Below, piece after piece: positions 25,433 to 34,430 of a stretch of DNA of 64,000 bases. Each line of letters starts with the position of its first letter. Positions within the stretch are counted from its first letter, which is position 1. Under the pieces are notes generated by a model that saw only the letters and a list, made by a program, of their open reading frames with translations, was not told the DNA's origin and did not search any database. Made by a program: the position numbers and the translations under genes. Where the stretch lies: assembly GCF_038967635.1 (NCBI RefSeq), contig NZ_CP152413.1, positions 8,498,001 to 8,562,000 of the forward strand. Reading direction: 5' to 3'. Source of the DNA: Bradyrhizobium sp. B124. GTDB lineage: Bacteria; Pseudomonadota; Alphaproteobacteria; Rhizobiales; Xanthobacteraceae.

Positions 25433-26626
25433 ATGAACAAGCCAGTCCTGCCGGTGTCGTCCTTGTCGTTGAAGCTGCCGACCGCCGACGGCGGTCTCGA
25501 GACCTATCGCCTGGCGGCGTCGCGGACCTTTCCGGCGAAGCTCGAGGGCACGCTCAATCGTGTTGCGTTCTCTGCCGCCCATGTGGTGGCAGATCCGCGC
25601 GCCGACGTCGATCCCTGGCTGACGGCCGCGATCGACTGGGACAAGACGATCGCGTTCCGCGAACACGTCTGGGACCTCGGCCTTGGTGTGGCCGAGGCGA
25701 TGGACACCGCGCAGCGCGGCATGGGCCTCGATTGGGCGACCTCGCTCGAACTGATCCAGCGCTCGGTGAAGGCAGCCAAAGCCAAGGGAAACGCGCTGGT
25801 GTTCTCGGGCGCCGGCACCGATCATCTTGCGGCGGAAGACGCGAAGTCGATCGATGACGTGATCCGCGCCTATGAGGAGCAGATCGAAGCTGTGGAGAAG
25901 GCCGGCGGCCGCATCATCCTGATGGCCTCGCGCGCGCTGGCAAAGCTCGGCAGGAATGCGGACGACTACGCGAAGGTCTATGACCGCGTGCTGTCGCAAG
26001 TCCGCGAGCCCGTGATCATCCACTGGCTCGGCGACATGTTCGATCCGGCTCTGTCAGGCTACTGGGGCACGGCCGATCTCGACCAGGCAATGGATACGGC
26101 GGTTGCGATCATCAACGCCAATGCCGCCAAGGTGGATGGCGTCAAGGTTTCGCTGCTCGACGAGCAGCGCGAGATCGACATGCGGCGGCGACTCGATCCG
26201 CGTGTCAAGATGTACACCGGCGACGACTTCAACTATGCGGAGCTGATCGCCGGCGACGCCAAGGGCTTCTCCCACGCGCTGCTCGGCATCTTCGATGCGA
26301 TTGCGCCAGCCGCGTCCTACGCGCTGTCGCGGCTGGCCGTCGGTGACGAGGCCGGCTTCCACGACGTGCTGGGACCAACCGTTCCGCTGTCGCGCCACAT
26401 CTTCAAGGCGCCGACGCGCTTCTACAAGACCGGCATCGTGTTCATGGCGTACCTCAACGGTCATCAGGATCACTTCACGATGGTCGGTGGACAGGAGAGC
26501 GCGCGTTCGACCCTGCATCTCGCCGAGCTGTTCCGGCTCGCCGACCAGGCGGGGCTGCTCGCCAATCCGGAGCTCGCGACGCGCCGGATGGCGGCGATCA
26601 TGGCGACGCGAGGCATCGACGGCTGA
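25433..26626 (+). CDS. DUF993 / dihydrodipicolinate-synthase-like aldolase family protein
   Basis: This is a 397-residue protein of the DUF993 family, distantly related to the DapA/N-acetylneuraminate lyase barrel. The Schiff-base lysine is plausibly K238 in DGVKVSLLDEQ, and TGDDFNYAELIAGDAKGFSHALLG is a conserved block. The reaction of the family is not established as far as I know; a retro-aldol cleavage of a keto-deoxy or keto acid would fit. It starts 15 bases after the oxidoreductase and overlaps the isomerase by one base (TGATG). Its presence in a four-enzyme operon gives it a probable role as the carbon-carbon cleaving step. Confidence 0.85.
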   Translation: MNKPVLPVSSLSLKLPTADGGLETYRLAASRTFPAKLEGTLNRVAFSAAHVVADPRADVDPWLTAAIDWDKTIAFREHVWDLGLGVAEAMDTAQRGMGLDWATSLELIQRSVKAAKAKGNALVFSGAGTDHLAAEDAKSIDDVIRAYEEQIEAVEKAGGRIILMASRALAKLGRNADDYAKVYDRVLSQVREPVIIHWLGDMFDPALSGYWGTADLDQAMDTAVAIINANAAKVDGVKVSLLDEQREIDMRRRLDPRVKMYTGDDFNYAELIAGDAKGFSHALLGIFDAIAPAASYALSRLAVGDEAGFHDVLGPTVPLSRHIFKAPTRFYKTGIVFMAYLNGHQDHFTMVGGQESARSTLHLAELFRLADQAGLLANPELATRRMAAIMATRGIDG

Positions 26627-27489
26627 TGCGTGACTTCTCCGAGGACCACCGCTGGCTGTCGCTGAACACGGCGACGGTCCGCAAGCAGGGCGATCTCATC
26701 GCCATCATCGAGGCCTGCGCGCGCCACGGCATCCGGGCTATCGATCCATGGCGCGACCAGGTCGCTGGCGTCGGGCTCGATCGCGCGGTGCGCGCGGTGA
26801 AGGACGCCGGGCTCGATCTGTCAGGCTATTGCCGCGGCGGCATGTTCACGGCTGACAGCGCGCATCGCAGCGAGGCGCGCGACGACAACCGCCGCGCGAT
26901 CGACGAGGCGGCCGCGCTCGGCGCCTCCTGCATCGTGCTCGTGGCAGGCGGTCTGCCGCAATATTCGCGGCCGGGCAGCGCTGCATCCAAGGATATCGCG
27001 GCGTCGCGTAACCAGGTGCATGACGGCATCGCCGAGATGCTGGAGTATGCAAAACAGGCAAAGCTGCCGCTCGCGATCGAACCGCTGCATCCGGCCTATG
27101 CCGCCGACCGCGCCTGTGTGAATACCACGAAACATGCGCTCGACATCTGCGATGCGCTCGATCCTAGCCGCACCGGCGCGATCGGCGTCGCGCTCGACGT
27201 CTATCACATCTGGTGGGATCCCGAACTCAAGAGCCAGATCGCGCGCGCCGGCAAGGACCGGCTGCTCGCGTTCCACGTCTGCGACTGGCTGGTGCCGACG
27301 AAAGACATCCTCAACGATCGCGGCATGATGGGCGACGGCGTCATCGACATCAGATCGGTGCGCGCAATGGTCGAAGCGGAGGGCTTTGCCGGCTATTCGG
27401 AGATCGAGATCTTCTCGAATGACTGGTGGAGCCGGCCCTTGGACGACGTGCTGCGGACCTGCATCGAGCGGCATCGGACGGTGGTCTGA
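26626..27489 (+). CDS. Sugar phosphate isomerase/epimerase (xylose-isomerase-like TIM barrel)
   Basis: This is a 287-residue AP-endonuclease-2-like barrel. Likely metal ligands are the E in LPLAIEPLHP, the D in GVALDVYHIWWDP, the H in LLAFHVCDW and the E in GYSEIEIFS, the usual E-D-H-E arrangement. It would isomerise or epimerise a keto sugar or inosose. The ATG overlaps the DUF993 stop as TGATG, so translation is coupled. It is the last gene of the tight run; a 112-base gap follows. Confidence 0.9.
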   Translation: MRDFSEDHRWLSLNTATVRKQGDLIAIIEACARHGIRAIDPWRDQVAGVGLDRAVRAVKDAGLDLSGYCRGGMFTADSAHRSEARDDNRRAIDEAAALGASCIVLVAGGLPQYSRPGSAASKDIAASRNQVHDGIAEMLEYAKQAKLPLAIEPLHPAYAADRACVNTTKHALDICDALDPSRTGAIGVALDVYHIWWDPELKSQIARAGKDRLLAFHVCDWLVPTKDILNDRGMMGDGVIDIRSVRAMVEAEGFAGYSEIEIFSNDWWSRPLDDVLRTCIERHRTVV

Positions 27490-27601
27490 CCCAACGACCG
27501 GTTCGGTGGACAAGGCGAGGCGTGCCGGTTATTCCGAACGCTGTGGTGTGAACGGCACTGGCGGCCGTTGAACTCCGCGGTCCGGACCTTCGGAGCACGA
27601 C

Positions 27602-28747
27602 ATGCGTTTGAGCGATTGCCACAATTTCCATGACTTCCGCGAACTGGCAAGGCGCCGGCTTCCGGGGCCGATCTTCGACTACATCGACGGTGGAGCGGAC
27701 GATGAGGCGACGCTTCGGCAGAACACCGCGAGCTTCGAGCGTTGCGATCTGGTGCCCAATGTCCTGCGCGGTGTGGAGAACGTCGATCTCTCGGTCACCG
27801 TGATGGGCCAGAAGCTGGCAACGCCGTTCTATTGTTCGCCGACCGCGCTGCAGCGTCTGTTTCATCATGAGGGCGAACGGGCCGTCGCCGCTGCGGCGGC
27901 GAAATACGGAACGATGTTCGGCGTGTCCTCGCTCGGGACCGTGAGTCTGGAGGAATTGCGCAAGGCTTACGCTACGCCGCAGGTCTATCAGTTCTATTTC
28001 CACCGGGATCGAGGCCTGAACACGGCGATGATGCAGCGCGCCAAGCAGGCCGGCGTCAACGTGATGATGTTGACTGTCGACAGCATCACCGGGGGCAACC
28101 GCGAGCGCGACCTGCGGACCGGGTTTTCGATTCCGTTCAGGCTCACGCTCGGCGGCATGCTGCAATTCGCCATCAAGCCTGCCTGGGCCATCAACTACGT
28201 CACGCATGAGAGCTTCAAGCTGCCGCAGCTCGACGAGCATGTCGATATGAGCGGCGGTGCGATGTCGATCGGGCGCTATTTCACGGAAATGCTCGATCCG
28301 GCCATGACATGGGACGATGTCGCGCAAATGGTCCGGCAGTGGAACGGCCAGTTCTGCCTGAAGGGCGTCATGTCGGTCGATGATGCGAAGCGCGCGGTTG
28401 AGATCGGCTGCACCGGCATCATCCTGTCCAACCATGGCGGCCGGCAGCTCGATGGCTCGCGGGCGGCGTTCGATCAACTGGCCGAGATCGTCGATGCCGT
28501 GGGCGACCGGATCGACGTGATGATGGACGGCGGCATCAAGCGGGGCAGCCATGTCTTGAAGGCGCTGTCGCTCGGCGCGAAGGCCGTCGGCCTAGGACGC
28601 TTCTATCTCTATCCGCTGGCGTCGGCCGGCCAGGCCGGAGTCGAGCGGGCGCTTGGTCTGCTGCAGGCGGAGCTGGTGCGGGACATGCGGCTGATGGGGT
28701 GTTCCTCGATCAGCCAGCTCTCCCGCGCAAACTTGCGGTTCAGATAG
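27602..28747 (+). CDS. FMN-dependent alpha-hydroxy-acid dehydrogenase (L-lactate dehydrogenase type)
   Basis: This 381-residue enzyme of the LldD/glycolate oxidase family oxidises an L-2-hydroxy acid to the 2-keto acid. FMN and catalytic residues are intact: FDYIDGGADDE near the N-terminus, K254 (FCLKGVMS), H278 and R281 in LSNHGGRQLDG, and MMDGGIKRGSHVLKAL. The insertion around residues 160-220 suggests membrane-associated dehydrogenase rather than soluble oxidase. GGAG precedes the ATG. It follows the sugar operon in the same direction and might oxidise a hydroxy acid released by it, but it may also be independent. Confidence 0.93.
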   Translation: MRLSDCHNFHDFRELARRRLPGPIFDYIDGGADDEATLRQNTASFERCDLVPNVLRGVENVDLSVTVMGQKLATPFYCSPTALQRLFHHEGERAVAAAAAKYGTMFGVSSLGTVSLEELRKAYATPQVYQFYFHRDRGLNTAMMQRAKQAGVNVMMLTVDSITGGNRERDLRTGFSIPFRLTLGGMLQFAIKPAWAINYVTHESFKLPQLDEHVDMSGGAMSIGRYFTEMLDPAMTWDDVAQMVRQWNGQFCLKGVMSVDDAKRAVEIGCTGIILSNHGGRQLDGSRAAFDQLAEIVDAVGDRIDVMMDGGIKRGSHVLKALSLGAKAVGLGRFYLYPLASAGQAGVERALGLLQAELVRDMRLMGCSSISQLSRANLRFR

Positions 28748-28759
28748 CCGCCCGATCGC

Positions 28760-28822
28760 TCAGAGGTCCTGCGTCAACGCGGCGCCGATCTGCTCCAGTG
28801 CCCAATCGATCTGATTGCGTGT
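28760..28822 (-). pseudogene. C-terminal remnant of a second ornithine aminotransferase-like gene
   Basis: On the minus strand these bases read TRNQIDWALEQIGAALTQDL followed by a TGA stop. The intact rocD at 31671-32888 ends [20 protein letters not shown] plus one residue, so about 18 residues align including the stop position. Just upstream a frame stop (TAA at 28826-28828) interrupts it; a frameshifted PITHT at 28823-28837 may extend the match. Nucleotide identity to rocD is only moderate, which suggests an old paralogue rather than a recent duplication. Confidence 0.7.
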
Positions 28823-28893
28823 GGGTTATCGGCCCGCCCGGCTTAAAGGATGCCACCACCAAATTGGGTCGATCCTGTCAGCGCCGCTGCGCT

Positions 28894-29586
28894 CTAGGAA
28901 TCCTGATCGCTGTGCGTGATCTCCAGCGTCACGAGCCGCGCCAGCAGGGTTGCGGGATAGAGCTGGCCGAAGATCGCCTCGAGATTGCATAGGCTGCGTG
29001 CGATCGGATGCAGCGGAGCGACGTCGCCGTAGCCCGTGGTCGTCAGCGTCATGAAGCTGAAATAAATCAGCTCGTTCGCCAGCGCGGGGCTGTCCTCCAT
29101 CTTCATCCCGGAAAAGGCCTTCGGCAGCAGCGTGCCGATGAAGGTGTAGAGTGCCGAGAAGATCACGGCAACGGAGAGATAGAGCAAGACGGCGCCGACC
29201 ACGCGGTGATAGGTCACGCGGCCCGGCGCAAATGTCGCACGAGCCACCGTCACGGCCAGGGTGATGCCGACGATCAGCCACGAGCCCGCGAACAGATTGA
29301 GGTCGAGGATCGAGGGCGAGCGCAGCCGCAAGATCCCGCCCGTGACGATCATGGCGAGTGCAACCAGCATCGCGGTGACCGCAATTGCGCTGCCCGACAT
29401 CAGGAATACGCCGCCGACCAGGAACAGCGCGAGAAACAGCTCGAAGATCTGGAATTCGAACAGGCCGAGCGCCTGCAGGGGTGCCACCACGAACATCATC
29501 ACAAGGATCAGGATGGTGAGCACGGTCAGCAAGGAATCGCCCCAGCGCTCGCGCAGCTCGCCAGTCCTCATCCAACCGCGCTTCAT
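28894..29586 (-). CDS. Potassium-channel-like membrane protein (Ion_trans_2)
   Basis: This is a protein of about 230 residues with roughly six hydrophobic helices. Near the C-terminus it has a pore loop with the canonical selectivity filter in YFSFMTLTTTGYGDVAPLHP. TTGYGD is the potassium-channel signature, and the final helix (LCNLEAIFGQLYPATLLARLVTLE) would line the pore. There is no cyclic-nucleotide or RCK regulatory domain. I chose the ATG at 29586 because GGGGCGGGA sits just before it; an ATG at 29607 is possible. The gene is monocistronic and its physiological role is unknown. Confidence 0.88.
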   Translation of the reverse strand: MKRGWMRTGELRERWGDSLLTVLTILILVMMFVVAPLQALGLFEFQIFELFLALFLVGGVFLMSGSAIAVTAMLVALAMIVTGGILRLRSPSILDLNLFAGSWLIVGITLAVTVARATFAPGRVTYHRVVGAVLLYLSVAVIFSALYTFIGTLLPKAFSGMKMEDSPALANELIYFSFMTLTTTGYGDVAPLHPIARSLCNLEAIFGQLYPATLLARLVTLEITHSDQDS

Positions 29587-29712
29587 TCCCGCCCCGTCAT
29601 TCGGCATCGCATCAGCATGCTGGTGCCAGACATTGCTGCGCGGCGGCCGCAAAGGCAAGATGGAGGACCGACATCCGGCGCGCCCGGCGATCCAGATCGC
29701 CGGACGGCCGTC

Positions 29713-31569
29713 TCAGGGGCTCGCGACTTGCTGCAGCGTGTTGAAGCGAGCTTTCTGCTCGCTGCTCAGCATGGCATAGAACTTGTCCAGTGCAGGCTCG
29801 ATCAACTTCGCGGCCTTCTGCATGGCCTCGAGCCGGTGCTGCATCGCCTCCAGGCGGCCGACTGGCGTCAGCGGCACGTCGTTCGGGCAGGCTGCCTGCA
29901 GGTCCGCTATGGCTGTTTTGGTCGCATCGCTCAGGCGGTCGAGCGCTTCCTTCTGCTTGCCCGCCGGATGAAGCGAGGCCTCGATCCTGTTGATCGGCAG
30001 CTGGGCCAGGTCGGATTTCGAATCGCCGCAATTCGCGGATTGCGCGGTCGTTTGCTGTTGCGGCGAACGCTCGCCGACATGTGGACCGAGCGCATTGAAG
30101 CGGGCCTGTTGCTCGTCGCTGAGCGAGCTGTAGAAATTCTCCAGGGCCGGCCGCACGATCCTGATCGCCTCGAGCGTCGCGCTGATGCGATTTTGCATCG
30201 ACCGCAAGCGGCCGGTTGGCGTCATGGCATAGCTGTCCGCGCAGGAATCCTTGAAGATATCGGCTGCCTTCGCCGCTGATGTCTTCAACTCGTCGAGGAG
30301 CGCGCGCTGCTGCTGGCTCGGCCGTACCGCCCGCGTGATGTCGGCAAGCGGCCAGGCTGTGACGCCCTTGTCCGGCTCTCCGCATAACTGCTTGATTGCC
30401 TGCGGACTCGTATCGGCGCGTTGACGGGACCGATCGCGGCCTGCGGTGGCCGGATAGTCGCCAGGGTTGATGCTGGCATAGGCGGAGTAGGGACTGTTGG
30501 TGTCCCAGAACACGGTGTCCACGAAGTCGTCATAGGCGTAGGCCCAATAGCCGGGCTCGTAGGCATAGGACCAGAACGTGTAGTCAAAGATGTCCGAATA
30601 GGCGTAAGGCAGGAACACCGGGCCAAGCCACGCCACGAACGCCGCGCGGTGGCCGTGTCGCCAGGCATTCCGGGGCGCCCAGCCGCCTTGACGCACCGCA
30701 AGCGCCGCCTGGCTTTGCGCACCTGCCTGGTCGCGGAAGCGTGCGGCAAATCGCTCGCGCTGGGCCGCCTGCGTCGCGGCAGTGGTCGCGGCGGCCGCCC
30801 CAACCGTTGTTGCGGCGGCCCCAACCGTTGTTGCCGGCGCCAATCGCTGCTGACGGGCAACGTCCGCCTGTTGCGCACGCTGCTCGCGCTGTAACAGGCG
30901 GCTCTGCGCCTGCAGCGCACGGTCATGGACGCGTTGCGCGCGTGCGCCTTCGACCTTTTGCGACTGCAATTGCTGCACGCGTTGCTGCAGGCGATCGATC
31001 CGGGTCTGCCGCTCCGCGGTCTGGTGCGAGAGCGCATCACGCTGCCGCTGCTGCGCCGCCTGCTGGCGTTGCTGGATCAATTGCTGATGCTGCTGCGCGC
31101 GCTGTTGAACTCGCTCCGTCGGTGACGGTCGCTCGCTCAAGCGCGACGGTGAGCTCGCGCGTGATGGCGCGGCAATATGCGGAGCCTGACGCTGCAGCGG
31201 GGCCCCACGACGGAATTCGGGTCGATGCGTTGCGATCCGCGGCGCAGCGATATGGGGGGCTTGGCGCACCGACGGGGCGGCGAAATGCGGTGCCGGGCGC
31301 GGCGCCATCGCCGGTCGCTGCGGGGCATGGAACGCGGATGCTGCCGGCCGTGCCATCGCGGGTGGCCGAGCCATTGCAGGCGGTCTCGCCATTGCGGGCG
31401 GGGCGGCGTGGACCATCGGCGCGGGACGCGCCATTGCTGGTGGCGCGGCTGGACGTGCGCCGCCGGGCGGTCCACCCTTGTGTGGCTGGGCGGCAGCGCC
31501 GCTCGCCGCCAGCATCGAGGCACCAACCAAAAGCACAGCAAAACAAATACCGCGGGGAGGCATGAGCAT
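29713..31569 (-). CDS. Exported LTXXQ (Spy/CpxP-like) domain protein with proline-rich and Gln-rich regions
   Basis: This is a protein of about 618 residues. A signal peptide (PPRGICFAVLLVGASMLAAS, then GAAA-Q) is followed by a Pro/Ala-rich tract with repeated PPAMARP units, then a Gln/Arg-rich coiled-coil-like stretch (about residues 150-250). An aromatic segment (FLPYAYSDIFDYTFWSYAYE) comes next, and then two homologous LTXXQ-like domains. These contain GRLRSMQNRISATLEAIRIV with FYSSLSDEQQARFNAL, and GRLEAMQHRLEAMQKAAKLI with FYAMLSSEQKARFNTL. Spy-like domains act as periplasmic chaperones or stress sensors. The ATG at 31569 is preferred to one at 31563; an earlier alternative start lacks support. 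The low-complexity half is poorly conserved in such proteins. Confidence 0.85.
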   Translation of the reverse strand: MLMPPRGICFAVLLVGASMLAASGAAAQPHKGGPPGGARPAAPPAMARPAPMVHAAPPAMARPPAMARPPAMARPAASAFHAPQRPAMAPRPAPHFAAPSVRQAPHIAAPRIATHRPEFRRGAPLQRQAPHIAAPSRASSPSRLSERPSPTERVQQRAQQHQQLIQQRQQAAQQRQRDALSHQTAERQTRIDRLQQRVQQLQSQKVEGARAQRVHDRALQAQSRLLQREQRAQQADVARQQRLAPATTVGAAATTVGAAAATTAATQAAQRERFAARFRDQAGAQSQAALAVRQGGWAPRNAWRHGHRAAFVAWLGPVFLPYAYSDIFDYTFWSYAYEPGYWAYAYDDFVDTVFWDTNSPYSAYASINPGDYPATAGRDRSRQRADTSPQAIKQLCGEPDKGVTAWPLADITRAVRPSQQQRALLDELKTSAAKAADIFKDSCADSYAMTPTGRLRSMQNRISATLEAIRIVRPALENFYSSLSDEQQARFNALGPHVGERSPQQQTTAQSANCGDSKSDLAQLPINRIEASLHPAGKQKEALDRLSDATKTAIADLQAACPNDVPLTPVGRLEAMQHRLEAMQKAAKLIEPALDKFYAMLSSEQKARFNTLQQVASP

Positions 31570-31670
31570 GGCTCTCTGTCCATCCCTGCCCACAAGGCTT
31601 CAACGCGCAGGCGTCGAAATCGTTCTTGTTGGCCGCGGCCGGCGCTGCGGTCTTCCGACGCAGGGAACCG

Positions 31671-32888
31671 TCAGGAGACATCCTGCGTGAGGACAGACGC
31701 GATCCGCTCCAACGCCCAGTCGACCTGATCGGCCGTGATCACCAGCGGCGGGGCGATGCGAATGGTGTGCTCGTGGGTGTCCTTGGCGAGGATGCCACGC
31801 GCCTGCAGCGCCGAGCAGTAGCGGCGGGCACCGCCGGCTTCCGGGTGTAATTCGATCGCCAGCATCAGCCCGCGCCCGCGCACCTCGCGGATTACGTTGG
31901 CGCGGATGTCCTGCAATCCGGCGAGAAAGCGCGCGCCCTGTTGTGCCGCGTTCTCGATCATCCCTTCCTCGACGAGCACGCGCAGCGCTGCGCGTGCCAC
32001 CGCACATGCAAGCGGGTTGCCGCCGAAGGTCGAGCCGTGCTGGCCCGGCCGCAGCGTGCCGAGCACGGCGTTGTTGGAGAGCACCGCCGACACCGGATAG
32101 AAGCCGCCCGACAGCGCCTTGCCGAGCAGCGTCACGTCGGCCTCTATGCCCTCGTGCTGCTCGGCGAGCAGCTTGCCGGTGCGGCCGAGTCCGGTCTGGA
32201 TCTCGTCGAGCACGAGCATCACGTTGCGCGCCGTGCACAGCTCGCGCACGCGGGCGAAATAGCCGGGCGGGGGAATGATGACGCCCGCCTCGCCCTGGAC
32301 CGGCTCGACCAGGAAAGCCGCGGTGTTCGCCGTGATCGCCTGCTCGAGCGCCGCGGCATCGCCGAACGGGATGATTTTGAAGCCCGGCGCGAACGGGCCG
32401 AAATGGTCGCGGGATCCGGGGTCGGTCGAGAAGCCGACGATGCCGAGCGTGCGTCCGTGAAAATTATTTGCGCAGACGATGATCTCGGCCTGCCCGTCCG
32501 GCACGCCCTTGACCTCATAGGCCCGTTTGCGCACCGACTTGATCGCGCTCTCCACCGCTTCGGCACCGCTGTTCATCGGCAGCACCTTGTGCGAGCCGGT
32601 CAGCTCCGCGAGCTCGCGATAGAAGGGGGCGAGCTGGTCGTTGTGGAAGGCACGCGAGGTCAGCGTCAGCCGATGCGCCTGCTCGATCATTGCTGCCAGG
32701 ATCTTCGGATGACAGTGGCCCTGGCTCACAGCCGAATAGGCGGAGAGACAGTCGAGGTACCGGTTGCCATCGGTGTCCCAGACCCAGACGCCTTCGCCGC
32801 GGGACAGCACCACCCCGATCGGCTCGTAATTGTGGGTGCCGAACTGCGCTTCGGTTGCGAGGAAATCAGTGACCGATGCATTCATCAT
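31671..32888 (-). CDS. rocD: Ornithine--oxo-acid aminotransferase
   Basis: This 405-residue class-III PLP aminotransferase moves the delta-amino group of ornithine to 2-oxoglutarate, giving glutamate semialdehyde. The PLP lysine is K257 ([13 protein letters not shown]), the ring-nitrogen aspartate D228 is in [14 protein letters not shown], and the ornithine-type blocks [20 protein letters not shown] and [12 protein letters not shown] are clear. GGGAG precedes the start; the tandem ATGATG leaves one codon of uncertainty. No arginase or proC lies beside it in the window. A short fragment of a paralogue is found at 28760. Confidence 0.95.
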   Translation of the reverse strand: MMNASVTDFLATEAQFGTHNYEPIGVVLSRGEGVWVWDTDGNRYLDCLSAYSAVSQGHCHPKILAAMIEQAHRLTLTSRAFHNDQLAPFYRELAELTGSHKVLPMNSGAEAVESAIKSVRKRAYEVKGVPDGQAEIIVCANNFHGRTLGIVGFSTDPGSRDHFGPFAPGFKIIPFGDAAALEQAITANTAAFLVEPVQGEAGVIIPPPGYFARVRELCTARNVMLVLDEIQTGLGRTGKLLAEQHEGIEADVTLLGKALSGGFYPVSAVLSNNAVLGTLRPGQHGSTFGGNPLACAVARAALRVLVEEGMIENAAQQGARFLAGLQDIRANVIREVRGRGLMLAIELHPEAGGARRYCSALQARGILAKDTHEHTIRIAPPLVITADQVDWALERIASVLTQDVS

Positions 32889-33003
32889 GCGTCACTCCCG
32901 CTGCAGCGCACGAGAGCTTACATCAATCCGTGCCTGCAGTTGATTTGGGTATCAGTTCCTCCACAGGGAAGTGGACTTGCCAACCAAATTCGCAGGGGAC
33001 AAT

Positions 33004-34227
33004 TCATGCGCTGATGCTGCACGGCACGCTGAGGAAGCCGCGGAAGCGCACCCGGCCGCCGCGGACCGGGGCGCCGTCGAGCGCGTAGTTCGGGAAGCGC
33101 GCCAGGAAGCGCGAGATCGCGATGGCGCCTTCGAGGCGCGCCAGCGCCATGCCCGCGCATTGATGCGCGCCGGTGCCGAAGGCGAGGTGGCGGTTCGGCG
33201 TGCGTGCGACGTCGAAGCCTTCAGGGTTGGGGAACTGCGCGGGGTCGCGGTTGGCCGCGCCGATGCATAAAGTGACCAGCGTGCCGGCCGGCATCTTGAT
33301 GCCGCCGAGCTCGGTCTCTTCCACGATCATCCGGTTGCCGAGCTGGTTCGAACTCTCGTAGCGCAGCATCTCCTCGACCGCGATCTTGATCAGCTCGGGC
33401 TGCGCGATCAGCCGCTGCTTCTCCTCGGGATATTGGGTGAGCGTCACCAGCCCGTTGCCGATCAGATTGGTCGTGGTCTCGTGGCCGGCATTGAGCAGGA
33501 AGATGCAATTGTGCAGCAATTCCTTCGCGGTCAGCCGCTCGCCATTGTCCTCGCCCTGGATCAATCGCGTCAGCACGTCGCGCTCGGGATTGCCCGGATT
33601 GGCGCGGCGCCTTTCGACCAGGGTTTCGAGATAGGCGAGGAAATCCTTCACTGCATCGTTGCCGCGGTCGAACGCGTCCTTGCCGATCACGGGCTCCAGC
33701 GCGCCCAAAATCGCCAGCGACCAGTCGCGCAGCGGCTCGCGCTCGTCGTGCGGCACGTCGAGCAAATTGCCGATCACCTGGACCGGGATTGCGGAAGCAA
33801 AGTCGCCGATCAGCTCGAAGCGGTCTTTCGTGGCGATCCGGTCGAGCAGGCTGTCGACCAGCGCAATCAGGTCCGGCTCCATGCCGGCAATCGCCCGCGG
33901 CGACAATGCGCCCATGATCAACCGCCGCACGCGGGAGTGCGCCGGCGGGTCGTTGAAGACGAGGCTGGTCGTGTGGTGCTCGTAGAGCAGCGAGTTGCCG
34001 TATTTTGGCAAGAACTCCTTCTTCTTGTCGGAGGAGAACGTCTTGGTGTTCTTGTAGGCGGCGATCAGGTCGTCGTAGCGGGTGAGGAAATAGCAGCCGT
34101 TCGGCAGCCGCTTGACCGGCGCGTGCTCGCGCAGCGCGCGATAGGTCGGGTAGGGGTTCGCGTAGAAGTCAGCCGTCAGCTTTTCCAGGTCGAAGCCGTC
34201 AGCCAGCTCTCGCGCGTGCCCGTTCAT
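33004..34227 (-). CDS. Cytochrome P450 (soluble bacterial class I)
   Basis: This is a 407-residue P450 with the heme-thiolate motif FGTGAHQCAGMALARLE, the I-helix oxygen-activation motif NAGHETTTN, and an ExxR in EEMLRYES. It has no membrane anchor and no fused reductase, so it needs a ferredoxin and reductase; the reductase at 14368 is a distant candidate. The ATG at 34227 (MNGHARELADGF) is preferred to a TTG five codons earlier. It is divergent from a split TPP decarboxylase, with about 200 bases between, which may reflect a shared pathway. The substrate is unknown. Confidence 0.94.
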   Translation of the reverse strand: MNGHARELADGFDLEKLTADFYANPYPTYRALREHAPVKRLPNGCYFLTRYDDLIAAYKNTKTFSSDKKKEFLPKYGNSLLYEHHTTSLVFNDPPAHSRVRRLIMGALSPRAIAGMEPDLIALVDSLLDRIATKDRFELIGDFASAIPVQVIGNLLDVPHDEREPLRDWSLAILGALEPVIGKDAFDRGNDAVKDFLAYLETLVERRRANPGNPERDVLTRLIQGEDNGERLTAKELLHNCIFLLNAGHETTTNLIGNGLVTLTQYPEEKQRLIAQPELIKIAVEEMLRYESSNQLGNRMIVEETELGGIKMPAGTLVTLCIGAANRDPAQFPNPEGFDVARTPNRHLAFGTGAHQCAGMALARLEGAIAISRFLARFPNYALDGAPVRGGRVRFRGFLSVPCSISA

Positions 34228-34430
34228 GGCGATCCAGCCCAATTGGTTTCATTTGCAACTATCGTAAGCCGCGGGCGGCGGCCGCGCAACATCATTTACA
34301 GCGACCTGGAACAGCCCGCCGCGCGCCGCGCGATGCGAGCAAATCGCAGAGCCATATGCGGTTTTGCACTTTGATGAAGCGCGCGCACCCCTCTACAGTC
34401 GCGGCCAAACAATCAAGATCGGAAACGCCG

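Noticed and set aside
25400..25433. CTGAGAGAGG resembling part of a thi box
   Set aside because: It is a short match in a 15-base intercistronic gap and lacks the rest of the riboswitch; it also serves as the ribosome site region.
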